Shown here: positions 16,478-23,931 of the stretch, in pieces | Layout of the letters: each line of letters starts with the position of its first letter | Numbering within the stretch: position 1 is the stretch's first letter | From: Candidatus Limimorpha caballi | GTDB lineage: Bacteria > Bacteroidota > Bacteroidia > Bacteroidales > F082 | DNA: 49,960 nucleotides | Reading direction: 5' to 3' | Assembly: GCA_018064605.1 (NCBI GenBank) | Contig: JAGHUX010000032.1 | Location: 1-49,960 of the forward strand | Translations under genes and position numbers: made by a program | The notes under the pieces: model-generated | The model's input: the letters and a program-made list of their open reading frames with translations, nothing else | What the model was told of the DNA's origin: nothing | Database searches by the model: none

Positions 16478-17233
16478 ATGGAAAACAACGAGATAAAATA
16501 TGTATTAAAATGGACTAATCAATGTGATGATAAGTTCATCGATGATTTCTTGCATGTGGAAAATATGGTTTTTGGAGGGTTTACAAAAAAACTATTCGAA
16601 AACAAGTATTTACACAATATTTATGGTCCTTCCTTGATTACAATTGCATATTTGAATAACAAACCTGTTGCGGCAGATTCTATGATTAGAAATGATTATA
16701 ATGGAATTGCATATCAAAGTGCGGACACCTGTGTTCTTGAAGAGTGTAGAGGCAAGGGAGTGTTCTCACAAATGAAAAAGAGAGAAATTGAAATTTTAGG
16801 TGAAGACAAAACAATATTTGGTTTTCCAAACGGAAATTCATTCCCTGGTTTTGTTAAAATGGGTTGGACCATTCAATGCAGACTATATCCTGCACTATTT
16901 TTATTTCCATCGTTGTTCGACAAAGAGAATCCAGCACTTATTGATGTGGAGTATGCAAAATGGTTGAAAAAAACTGACAGGAAGTTTTTTTACATAAAGA
17001 TTTGCAAAAAACACTACTTGATTTTGCAAGGTCAAAAACATTTTCAAATGGTTGGGAGAATTGAGCCAGAATCTGCGATGCTGTTTGAAAGGAAAAAGCA
17101 CCCTGGAATCATCAGATTTCGTAGCAAAAAGAAAAGATTTTTCAATGACAACGGGTATAGTGGAAGCATAATAACATACGGCAAAATTCCTTTCGATATT
17201 CCATATTGGAAAGTTGACACCTTACTAAATTAG
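16478..17233 (+). CDS. GNAT-family N-acetyltransferase of glycan locus type
   Basis: This 251-residue protein shows the GNAT core: strands around SLITIAYLNNKPVAADS, TCVLEECRGKGVF (the acetyl-CoA pyrophosphate loop CRGKGV at about residue 88) and the helix MKKREIEIL. The C-terminal half is family-specific and ends PYWKVDTLLN. Such enzymes N-acylate amino sugars in capsule or O-antigen loci. It is very AT-rich with many AAA and ATT codons, unlike the thioesterase gene that follows, and is probably cotranscribed with 15578-16465. Confidence 0.75.
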   Translation: MENNEIKYVLKWTNQCDDKFIDDFLHVENMVFGGFTKKLFENKYLHNIYGPSLITIAYLNNKPVAADSMIRNDYNGIAYQSADTCVLEECRGKGVFSQMKKREIEILGEDKTIFGFPNGNSFPGFVKMGWTIQCRLYPALFLFPSLFDKENPALIDVEYAKWLKKTDRKFFYIKICKKHYLILQGQKHFQMVGRIEPESAMLFERKKHPGIIRFRSKKKRFFNDNGYSGSIITYGKIPFDIPYWKVDTLLN

Positions 17234-17310
17234 GTGTTTCAATGCCACCAAAACAGTTGTTTGTTAAATTTCACCCTTCACCTTCCACCTCATTTTTGAA
17301 AAATTTTATG

Positions 17311-17318
17311 TATTTTTG
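17311..17318 (+). promoter_or_regulatory. -7 box in front of the HEPN/MNT scar
   Basis: TATTTTTG matches TAnnTTTG. It lies 25 bp before the HEPN-fragment ATG and may now serve the thioesterase gene. Confidence 0.55.
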
Positions 17319-17342
17319 CATTTTCAATAAATTTCATCAGAA

Positions 17343-17582
17343 ATGGAAGATGACATAAGATGGATCCAGCGGTTTTCCAATGTTTTGCAATTTTGAAAAC
17401 AAAATGATGGAGATTTCAAGGAAATGATATATGGCCTGAAAGAATCGGAATTTGATGACCTGCTGCTTCCGTGTCAATTTGACATTTCCATATTCAAAGA
17501 TCTGTCAAACAAAGACTTGGTGGAACATATCAAAAGAAAAGGATTTGTAATTTATTCAAAAGTTAATGAAAACCGCGCTTGA
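17343..17582 (+). pseudogene. Scar of a HEPN/MNT nucleotidyltransferase toxin-antitoxin pair
   Basis: ATG at 17343 begins MEDDIRWIQRFSN, the typical start of an HI0074-like HEPN protein, and stops at TGA 17394-17396. In the same frame, from 17397, reading continues GDFKEMIYGLKES and then CQFDISIFKDLSNKDLVEH to a stop at 17580-17582. That is the C-terminal end of a minimal nucleotidyltransferase (MntA/HI0073-like). The HEPN remainder and the nucleotidyltransferase catalytic GSxxxxD...DxD part are gone, consistent with one deletion across a HEPN-MNT operon. It overlaps the thioesterase start region. It is not functional. Confidence 0.7.
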
Positions 17583-18318
17583 TGCAATGAACAACTCTCA
17601 TTCAAAAAACATAAAGGTTCTCTCAACCTACTGCGACCCGATACTGAGACTCACACCGGTGATGATGCTCACACTCTTCGAGGAGATCGCCGACGAGCAC
17701 GCGATGGAACTCGACATCGACGGCCCCACTTTGAGGAAACGCGACAAGGCATACTGGGTCGTGCGACAGGTGAGATTAGAACTCAACGACGTCATCAGAG
17801 ACCACGACAACATCACCGTAAAGACATGGCCCGCTGAAGCCAACGGATTCCGCTGCGGCAGGTCGTACCAGATATTCAAACAAAACAGTGACGAGCCGGT
17901 TGTGAGAGCGTTTGCCGAATGGGTCCTCATCGATTCGGAGACGAAGAAGATCAGGCCGGCAAACTCCATCAAAAGCCCTGACATCCAATACATTAAGGAG
18001 AGGGCCATCGAAACGCCGCTGCGCCGTTTCAAGAACATCTTCACGGAAGACGACTTCGTTTACGAGCGTATCGTGCGCCCGTGCGAGATCGACGTCTCGC
18101 ATCACACCAACAACGTGAAATACTGCGCCATGCTACTCGACTCGTTTTCCGTCAGGGAGATCGAAGAGATGAATATCAAGGAGTTGGAGATATATTACGA
18201 GGCCGAGAGCCATGAAGGCGACGTGCTTCGCATCTACCGCAAAGCCGCCGGGAACGGCTGGCAGCTCGCGATAAAACGCGGCGACGATGTCGTCACAATG
18301 GCATTCATCGGCATCTGA
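17566..18318 (+). CDS. Acyl-[acyl-carrier-protein] thioesterase (FatA/FatB family)
   Basis: This 250-residue protein has two hot-dog folds (about 15-140 and 155-250). It would release free fatty acids from acyl-ACP in the cytosol. The second half contains CEIDVSHHTNNVKY, matching the plant-type motif DVNQHVNNVKY with its catalytic Asn/His region. LTPVMMLTLFEEIADEHA is the first hot-dog helix. The start at 17566 overlaps the MNT scar; the ATG at 17587, five bases after the scar's stop, is an equally good start. Length fits bacterial members. Confidence 0.88.
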   Translation: MKTALDAMNNSHSKNIKVLSTYCDPILRLTPVMMLTLFEEIADEHAMELDIDGPTLRKRDKAYWVVRQVRLELNDVIRDHDNITVKTWPAEANGFRCGRSYQIFKQNSDEPVVRAFAEWVLIDSETKKIRPANSIKSPDIQYIKERAIETPLRRFKNIFTEDDFVYERIVRPCEIDVSHHTNNVKYCAMLLDSFSVREIEEMNIKELEIYYEAESHEGDVLRIYRKAAGNGWQLAIKRGDDVVTMAFIGI

Positions 18319-18425
18319 ACCACACGAATCGCCACACCGCATGAAAATCAAAATCACGTTTTCGGCGAAATGGCGAATATTTTTTTCAAAAAAAAATAAA
18401 AAAATCAAGCGACGGCTTTTTTTTC

Positions 18426-18433
18426 TATCTTTG
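18426..18433 (+). promoter_or_regulatory. -7 box of the lipid kinase gene
   Basis: TATCTTTG matches TAnnTTTG and lies 35 bp before the ATG at 18469. Confidence 0.65.
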
Positions 18434-18468
18434 CAGTTTATTAAAACGAGAGATATATCATCCATACA

Positions 18469-19374
18469 ATGAAGCATATTTTCATGGTAAATATGGCCGC
18501 CGGGAAGCATTCATGCCTTGATGAAGTCAAGGAAGCGATTTCCCGCGACATCAATTTCGATGATTATGAGATATATACGCCAGCGTCGGCAGCCGACAAC
18601 ACCGACTTCGTGAAAAAATATCTTGAAGAGCACCCGGAGGAAGAGACGCGTTTCTACGCCTGCGGCGGCGACGGCACCGCCAACAAAGTGGCGTCGGGCG
18701 TTGTCGGACATCCCAATGCGAGCATGACGATTCTCGCCCACGGCAGCGGCAATGACTACATAAAATATTACGCCGACACAGAGACGTTCCGGAATGTCGA
18801 AAAGGTACTTCACGGCGAGGAGCACAGGGTTGACATCATGAAAGCCAACGACAGGTACGCGCTCAACGCGACGCACTTCGGCCTCGACGCCGTCGTTGCG
18901 AAAGCCATGAACAAGATACGCCGCCACACGTTTTTCGGCGGGAAGCTGTGCTATCCTTTCGCGGTGGCCTGGGGCTTCCTCACCGGGATGCGCACGAGAT
19001 GCACCGTCTATGCCGACGGCGAGAAGCTCAACGACGGCAAGATCTGCCTCTGCACCGTCGCCAACGGCAGATACGTCGGCGGAAGCTATAAATGCGCACC
19101 GAGATCGAAGAACGACGACGGGCTCCTCGAAGTATGCCTCGTGAAACCACTGTCAAGACTGAGATTCCCGTTTTTGATAAAATCATACACCGAAGGCTCG
19201 CATCTGGACAACCCTAAATTAAAGGACCTGATTGTGTATCGCAGGGCGAAGCAAGTAGTCATCGACGGCGGGAGGAGTTTCTGCGTCTCATTAGACGGTG
19301 AGATTCTTGAAGGTGAAAGGATTGTCGTGGAGAACATGAGACAGGCGATAAGGTTTGTCGCGCCGGCAGTTTGA
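18469..19374 (+). CDS. Diacylglycerol/sphingoid kinase-family lipid kinase (YegS/DgkB-like)
   Basis: This 301-residue protein of the DAGK catalytic family would phosphorylate a lipid such as diacylglycerol at the inner membrane. The nucleotide-binding motif is CGGDGTANKV (about 65-74), followed by ILAHGSGNDYIKYY and a C-terminal beta-rich domain with NGRYVGGSYKCAP and SLDGEI. In Bacteroidota some relatives act on sphingolipid precursors, which is a possible alternative substrate. It has its own promoter box and is followed after 49 bp by the ADP-forming acyl-CoA synthetase gene, possibly cotranscribed. Confidence 0.88.
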   Translation: MKHIFMVNMAAGKHSCLDEVKEAISRDINFDDYEIYTPASAADNTDFVKKYLEEHPEEETRFYACGGDGTANKVASGVVGHPNASMTILAHGSGNDYIKYYADTETFRNVEKVLHGEEHRVDIMKANDRYALNATHFGLDAVVAKAMNKIRRHTFFGGKLCYPFAVAWGFLTGMRTRCTVYADGEKLNDGKICLCTVANGRYVGGSYKCAPRSKNDDGLLEVCLVKPLSRLRFPFLIKSYTEGSHLDNPKLKDLIVYRRAKQVVIDGGRSFCVSLDGEILEGERIVVENMRQAIRFVAPAV

Positions 19375-19423
19375 CTTAACTGGGATTTTTAAGACAAATT
19401 TAAACAATCAAAAATATAACATC

Positions 19424-21484
19424 ATGATAGCAAAAGAATTACTGGATCCGAAGAGCATCGTAGTGGTCGGTGCTTCGAGCGATGTCCACAAACCGGGTGG
19501 ACGCGTCCTCAAGAATTTACTTGAAAGCCCATTCAGGGGTCAGGTCTATACGGTGAACCCGAAAGAGACCGAAGTCCAGGGCGTTAAATGTTATGCGAGC
19601 GTGAACGACCTCCCGCAGGTTGATTGCGCCATCATCGCGATAGCGGCGAAATACTGCCCTGCGACAGTCGATACCTTGGCGTTGCAGAAAGGCACGAAAG
19701 GCTTCATCATCATCTCGGCCGGCTTCGGCGAGGAGAACGAGGAAGGCAAGGAGTTCGAACGTCACATCACTGCCACCGTCAACAGCGTTGGCGGCAGCTT
19801 GATCGGCCCCAACTGCACCGGCTTCCTCTGCCAGAACTACTGCGGGGCCTTCGACGCCCCCATCCCGCACCTCGACCCTCACGGCGTTGACTTCATCACC
19901 GGATCGGGTGCGACGGCGGTGTTCATCAAGGAATACGGCATCACCAACGGACTGTCGTTCAACAGCGTCTGGGCCGTCGGCAACTCGGCGCAGATCGGCA
20001 TCGAAGACGTGCTCGAACACTTGGACGAGACATTCGACCCGGAGAAGAGTTCGAGAGTCATCATGCTTTACATGGAGAAGATCGGAAATCCGGAGAAGCT
20101 TTTGAAACATTCACGTTCACTCATATTGAAAGGCTGCAAGATCGCGGCCATCAAGTCGGGCGGCTCGGCGGCTGGCAGCCGTGCGGCATCGTCACACACC
20201 GGCGCCTTGGCAACCAACGACGCTGTCGTTGACGCGCTGTTCCGCAAGGCCGGCATCGTCCGCTGCCATAACCGTCAGGAACTCACCACAGTATGCGCCA
20301 TCTTCATGCACCCCGAGGTGAAAGGCAAGAACATGGCCGTCATCACACACGCCGGCGGCCCGGCCGTCATGCTCACCGACACATTGTCGAACAACGGCAT
20401 GGACGTCCCGCATCTCGAAGGCCCGAAGGCGGAGGCGCTCCTGTCGAAGCTCTTCCCAGGCTCATCTGTCGGCAACCCCATCGATTTCCTCGCGACAGGC
20501 ACGGCAGAACAGCTCGGACACATCATCGACGCGTGCGAGAACGACTTCGACAACATCGACTGCATGTGCGTCATCTTCGGCTCACCGGGACTGTTCCCGA
20601 ACTGGGAGGTTTACGAGGTCCTCGACCAGAAGATGAAGACCTGCAAGAAGCCTATCTTCCCTATCCTTCCGTCAATCATCAATGTAAAGGACGAAATCGC
20701 CGATTTCATCAACAACAAGCACCGCATCAACTTCCCTGAGGAATGTGTCTTCGGCAACGCTTTGTGCAAGATCTACAACACGCCGAAGCCGCAGCCCGAG
20801 AACGTCGAGATGCCGAAGGTCGATACCGCCCGCATCCGCAAGTGCATCGACAGCTGCGAGAACGGCTACATCGGGCCAGATAAAATTTACGAACTTTTAG
20901 ACGCGGCAGGCATCGCGCAGAAACAGATCCGCGTCGTTGACCAGAAACAGCAGGCTTTAGACTTCGCCAACGAGGTCGGCTATCCGCTCGTGATGAAGGT
21001 CGTCGGCCCCGTCCACAAGTCGGACGTTGGCGGCGTGACGCTGAACGTCCGCGACATCGACACGGTGGCGAAGGAGTTCGACCGTCTGATGGCCATCAAA
21101 GACACATACGCTGTCGAGATGTACCCGATGCTTGACGGCACGGAGGTTTATATCGGAGCCATCCGCGACCCGAAGTTCGGCCATCAGGTGTTCTTCGGCC
21201 TCGGCGGCATCTTCATCGAGGTGCTGAAAGACGTGCAGAGCGCACTCGTGCCGGTCAGCGCACCGGAGGCGAAAGACATGCTCACGAAGCTCCGCGGCTA
21301 CAAGATCCTCCAGGGAGTCCGCGGACAGCAGCCGGTCAACATCGACGTCTATGCGGAACAGGTCGCACGCGTCGCCGCCTTGGTGATGGCAGCGCCGGAG
21401 ATCGCGGAGATGGACCTCAACCCGCTGCTCGGCAACCCGAAGAACGTGGTGGCAGTCGATGCGAGAATCAGAATCGAAAAGTAA
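19424..21484 (+). CDS. Acetate-CoA ligase (ADP-forming), fused alpha and beta
   Basis: This 686-residue enzyme converts acyl-CoA, ADP and phosphate to organic acid, CoA and ATP, a substrate-level phosphorylation step. In order it has a CoA-binding domain (VVVGASSD at about 14), a succinyl-CoA-ligase-like domain with the phosphohistidine in SSHTGALA (His258), and a C-terminal ATP-grasp domain from about 460 (VMKVVGPVHKSDVGG, EMDLNPLL). The ATG at 19424 was chosen over the in-frame GTG-type start at 19355, which lies inside the kinase gene. The fused order fits fermentative bacteria and suits amino-acid or peptide catabolism. The organic acid specificity is not visible. Confidence 0.92.
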   Translation: MIAKELLDPKSIVVVGASSDVHKPGGRVLKNLLESPFRGQVYTVNPKETEVQGVKCYASVNDLPQVDCAIIAIAAKYCPATVDTLALQKGTKGFIIISAGFGEENEEGKEFERHITATVNSVGGSLIGPNCTGFLCQNYCGAFDAPIPHLDPHGVDFITGSGATAVFIKEYGITNGLSFNSVWAVGNSAQIGIEDVLEHLDETFDPEKSSRVIMLYMEKIGNPEKLLKHSRSLILKGCKIAAIKSGGSAAGSRAASSHTGALATNDAVVDALFRKAGIVRCHNRQELTTVCAIFMHPEVKGKNMAVITHAGGPAVMLTDTLSNNGMDVPHLEGPKAEALLSKLFPGSSVGNPIDFLATGTAEQLGHIIDACENDFDNIDCMCVIFGSPGLFPNWEVYEVLDQKMKTCKKPIFPILPSIINVKDEIADFINNKHRINFPEECVFGNALCKIYNTPKPQPENVEMPKVDTARIRKCIDSCENGYIGPDKIYELLDAAGIAQKQIRVVDQKQQALDFANEVGYPLVMKVVGPVHKSDVGGVTLNVRDIDTVAKEFDRLMAIKDTYAVEMYPMLDGTEVYIGAIRDPKFGHQVFFGLGGIFIEVLKDVQSALVPVSAPEAKDMLTKLRGYKILQGVRGQQPVNIDVYAEQVARVAALVMAAPEIAEMDLNPLLGNPKNVVAVDARIRIEK

Positions 21485-21498
21485 GTTTTCAGATACCC

Positions 21499-21566
21499 CC
21501 CGCAGATTGTGCAGATGAAACGCAGATTTTTTCTACGTCAAGTCTGAATGATCTGCGGGATTTTTT
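21499..21566 (+). terminator. Probable terminator after the ADP-forming ligase
   Basis: CCCGCAGAT (21499-21507) pairs with ATCTGCGGG (21551-21559) and is followed by ATTTTTT. The 43-base loop contains more copies of GCAGAT, so the fold may be larger than a simple hairpin. Confidence 0.6.
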
Positions 21567-21573
21567 ATCCATC

Positions 21574-21690
21574 ATGAAAAACTGGTATCCGGCGCACACG
21601 ATAACATTCCTGTTGCCAGGCACTTTGCAGGTGTTGTTCGCCGCAGCGTTGGGAGTGGCGTTAGGCGTTATCTTGAGCATAAAGAAATAA
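21574..21690 (+). CDS. Possible 38-residue membrane miniprotein
   Basis: ATG at 21574 and TAA at 21688-21690 enclose 38 residues. It begins MKNWYPAHTITFLLPG, has one hydrophobic segment rich in Ala, Leu, Val and Gly, and ends SIKK, the profile of a single-pass small membrane protein. It follows the terminator and lies convergent to the M28 peptidase gene, ending 8 bp from its stop. I do not recognise a family and no promoter is evident, so it may be chance. Confidence 0.35.
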   Translation: MKNWYPAHTITFLLPGTLQVLFAAALGVALGVILSIKK

Positions 21691-21698
21691 AATAATTT

Positions 21699-23675
21699 TT
21701 ATTCAACCACCACTCTCTTCGCTATCGACCTTGAGCCTTTTGTCACTTTAAGGAAATAAATTCCGGAAGCAAGTGATGAAATATCGATATTACCATTTTC
21801 AAAACATTTATTTTCATAAACTTTAACACCCATCAGATTATAAATAGAGACGTTATACTCACCTTCAATGTCGGCAAATACTTGAATCTGTGATGACGCC
21901 GGATTCGGGCAAATCTCAACTTTGTTAAATGTAACATATTTATTTTCAGTTACATCCAAAAACGAATAATCTATTGTAAAATTGTCGATGATTATTTTGG
22001 CACTTTTCTTTTCGCCATCTCTTTCATAAAGCGAATTGCTCAAATCTTCAACAAGAAACCTGATTTGGACGTATTGTTCGCCGATGAAATTATTCAGAGA
22101 CACCTCTCTGTGTTTCCACATTGAAGAAGAAGATTCAACAGCATCCAGCTTATGCCAATGAACCCTGTCGGTTGTAGCTTCAACCATAAAATGATACATT
22201 TGGTATGGCAAATAGCCGAAATTATTTTGATAGCCGTTGCCTTTAAGATAATAATCAAAAGCCAATGTCGCATTCGGCGACGCACTTGGTATTGAAAACC
22301 AATCTGTTTCAGCGTATGTAAAATAATCACGCGGCATTTGGGATACGTTGTCGAGTGCATGATTGCCGTAGGGTGTGTCATCATTCAGTTTCCACAGAGT
22401 GTCATAAAACACGAAGCCGTCGGTGTTTTCCTCAAAGTCATTGAAGAACGGAAGCGTAAGCGGCTGTGTCACGCGCATTCTGTCGTGATTCGACTCAAGA
22501 GTCTCGGAGCCGTCAGGAAGAACCGCAACGACATGATATTCATGTATTTCGCCATCATCGGCTTCATAATCCTCGTAATGATTTTCCGTCAATTCGGCGA
22601 GAAGTTCGTTGTCTTTGAACAATTTATATGAAGATGCGTCGGCCACTTCATCCCATCTGACATTTATCTTCTGTCCGTCGCATGTCGCGGCGAGGTTCTG
22701 CGGCGGCAGCGTCCCGTTGGCAAGCTCGATGGTGGCGGCCATTGTCGCCTGCACGAAAGCCCGCGCGAGTGCAAAATTGTTGAAGCCGTTGCCTATCGTG
22801 TCGCAATCCCTGTGATAGCACGGATTCATGTTAATGTATTCTATATCACCGATATACAACGCCGGATATTCATACAGGAAGAAGCAATGGTGGTCGCCGG
22901 CGCCGGTCTCACCTTCCGTTTTCCAGCCAGTCGGAGTTTCCGGAAGGTAAAGATTCGCGACATTAACATAGAAATCGTAGAGGTTCCTGCTTCCGTGATA
23001 ACAGCTCGTGAACATCCTGATTGTGTCAAATTCAGGCGGATACCATCCTAACATGTCGAGGTTGAAGACTCCGAGGATGTTCATGTTCTGGCGGGCGCAT
23101 TCCTTGGAATATTCCAATGCGCCGATCTGTCCGTCCTCCTCCACATTGAAGTTGATGTAGATTATCGAGCGGTCGAAGGAGTATTGGCTTAAAACCCTTG
23201 CTATTTCAAGCACTCCAGCCGTGCCCGAAGCGTTGTCGTCGGCGCCGGGACCGTCCGGGTGGTCGTAATGCGACGACACGATGACATATTCATCGGGATA
23301 TTTCGTGCCGCGCTGGATCGCCATCACATTGCCGGCATCCAAAGTGTCGTTGTTGGGATAGTCGGCGAAGAAATAAAACACCGACGGGTCGAGACCGACC
23401 GACTCGTATTGCTCAACGAGCCAGTTTTGCGTGAGAAGCGCTTCGGGCGAGTAGGCGTCGCGCACATACTGCTGCATCCATGCGACACTGTTATATATCT
23501 CCACGGTGTCAACCTCGTTGATAATCTGTTGAATTTCAGGATTAATCTCTGTGACGTCAGGATAAGTCTGCGTTCTGTTTCCTTTGTTATCTATCAGATC
23601 CACGTAATAATGGCTCTGTGAAAAAGCTGTTGAGACAGACATCATCAGCAATGAGAAGAGTAATGTTTTCTTCAT
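21699..23675 (-). CDS. Secreted M28-family metallopeptidase with T9SS sorting domain
   Basis: This 658-residue protein has a signal peptide ending STAFSQ, a catalytic M28 domain (about 100-310), a fibronectin type III-like domain (about 325-400), a jelly-roll-like region, and a C-terminal type A T9SS sorting domain (from ICPNPASS to KRVVVE). The two-zinc site is visible: SSHYDH, GADDNASG, NVEEDGQ with its Glu pair, LDMLGWY and GAGDHHCFF. It would be an exported aminopeptidase moved across the outer membrane by the T9SS. The promoter box is at 23705-23712, and a strong inverted repeat lies upstream at 23740-23765. Confidence 0.93.
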   Translation of the reverse strand: MKKTLLFSLLMMSVSTAFSQSHYYVDLIDNKGNRTQTYPDVTEINPEIQQIINEVDTVEIYNSVAWMQQYVRDAYSPEALLTQNWLVEQYESVGLDPSVFYFFADYPNNDTLDAGNVMAIQRGTKYPDEYVIVSSHYDHPDGPGADDNASGTAGVLEIARVLSQYSFDRSIIYINFNVEEDGQIGALEYSKECARQNMNILGVFNLDMLGWYPPEFDTIRMFTSCYHGSRNLYDFYVNVANLYLPETPTGWKTEGETGAGDHHCFFLYEYPALYIGDIEYINMNPCYHRDCDTIGNGFNNFALARAFVQATMAATIELANGTLPPQNLAATCDGQKINVRWDEVADASSYKLFKDNELLAELTENHYEDYEADDGEIHEYHVVAVLPDGSETLESNHDRMRVTQPLTLPFFNDFEENTDGFVFYDTLWKLNDDTPYGNHALDNVSQMPRDYFTYAETDWFSIPSASPNATLAFDYYLKGNGYQNNFGYLPYQMYHFMVEATTDRVHWHKLDAVESSSSMWKHREVSLNNFIGEQYVQIRFLVEDLSNSLYERDGEKKSAKIIIDNFTIDYSFLDVTENKYVTFNKVEICPNPASSQIQVFADIEGEYNVSIYNLMGVKVYENKCFENGNIDISSLASGIYFLKVTKGSRSIAKRVVVE

Positions 23676-23704
23676 GACTTTTAATTTTTGTTATTATTAC
23701 GTTG

Positions 23705-23712
23705 CAAAATTA
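23705..23712 (-). promoter_or_regulatory. -7 box of the M28 peptidase gene
   Basis: The minus strand reads TAATTTTG (TAnnTTTG), 29 bp before the start at 23675. Confidence 0.6.
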
Positions 23713-23739
23713 TTGAAAATATCCGAAATGTCAATGGGC

Positions 23740-23765
23740 AAAACCCTAAAATATGTTAGGGTTTT
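23740..23765. promoter_or_regulatory. Perfect 10-bp inverted repeat in the divergent promoter region
   Basis: AAAACCCTAA (23740-23749) and TTAGGGTTTT (23756-23765) flank AATATG. A further TTAGGGTT half site is at 23879-23886, next to the ATPase promoter. It sits about 30 bp upstream of the peptidase -7 box, a plausible operator position. Confidence 0.55.
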
Positions 23766-23793
23766 AGGAAGAATTTTCAAATACCCGGAATAA

Positions 23794-23875
23794 TTTATAG
23801 GAAAAGTCGATTATTTTGCACTGATTTTTATAGGAAAAGTCGTCATTTTTAATCCAAATTTTATAGGAAAAGTCG
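23794..23875 (+). repeat. Three 16-bp iterons at exact 33-bp spacing
   Basis: TTTATAGGAAAAGTCG occurs perfectly at 23794-23809, 23827-23842 and 23860-23875. A degenerate fourth copy, matching 10 of 16 bases, sits in register at 23761-23776. The last copy ends 30 bp before the -7 box of the DUF4143 ATPase gene, so they look like binding sites for a regulator, possibly autoregulatory. Confidence 0.8.
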
Positions 23876-23905
23876 ATTTTAGGGTTATGGTTTAAGAAAA
23901 TTTAT

Positions 23906-23913
23906 TATTTTTG
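23906..23913 (+). promoter_or_regulatory. -7 box of the third DUF4143 ATPase
   Basis: TATTTTTG matches TAnnTTTG. It overlaps the in-frame TTG at 23911 and so supports the ATG at 23932 as the true start. Confidence 0.7.
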
Positions 23914-23931
23914 CGGCAAAATAAAATCACG

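Noticed and set aside
23794..23875. CRISPR array at the three 33-bp-spaced repeats
   Set aside because: The repeats are only 16 bp with 17-bp spacers, just three copies, no cas genes, and they abut a promoter.
23911..23931. TTG start for the third DUF4143 ATPase
   Set aside because: It lies within the -7 promoter box, so it would not be transcribed.
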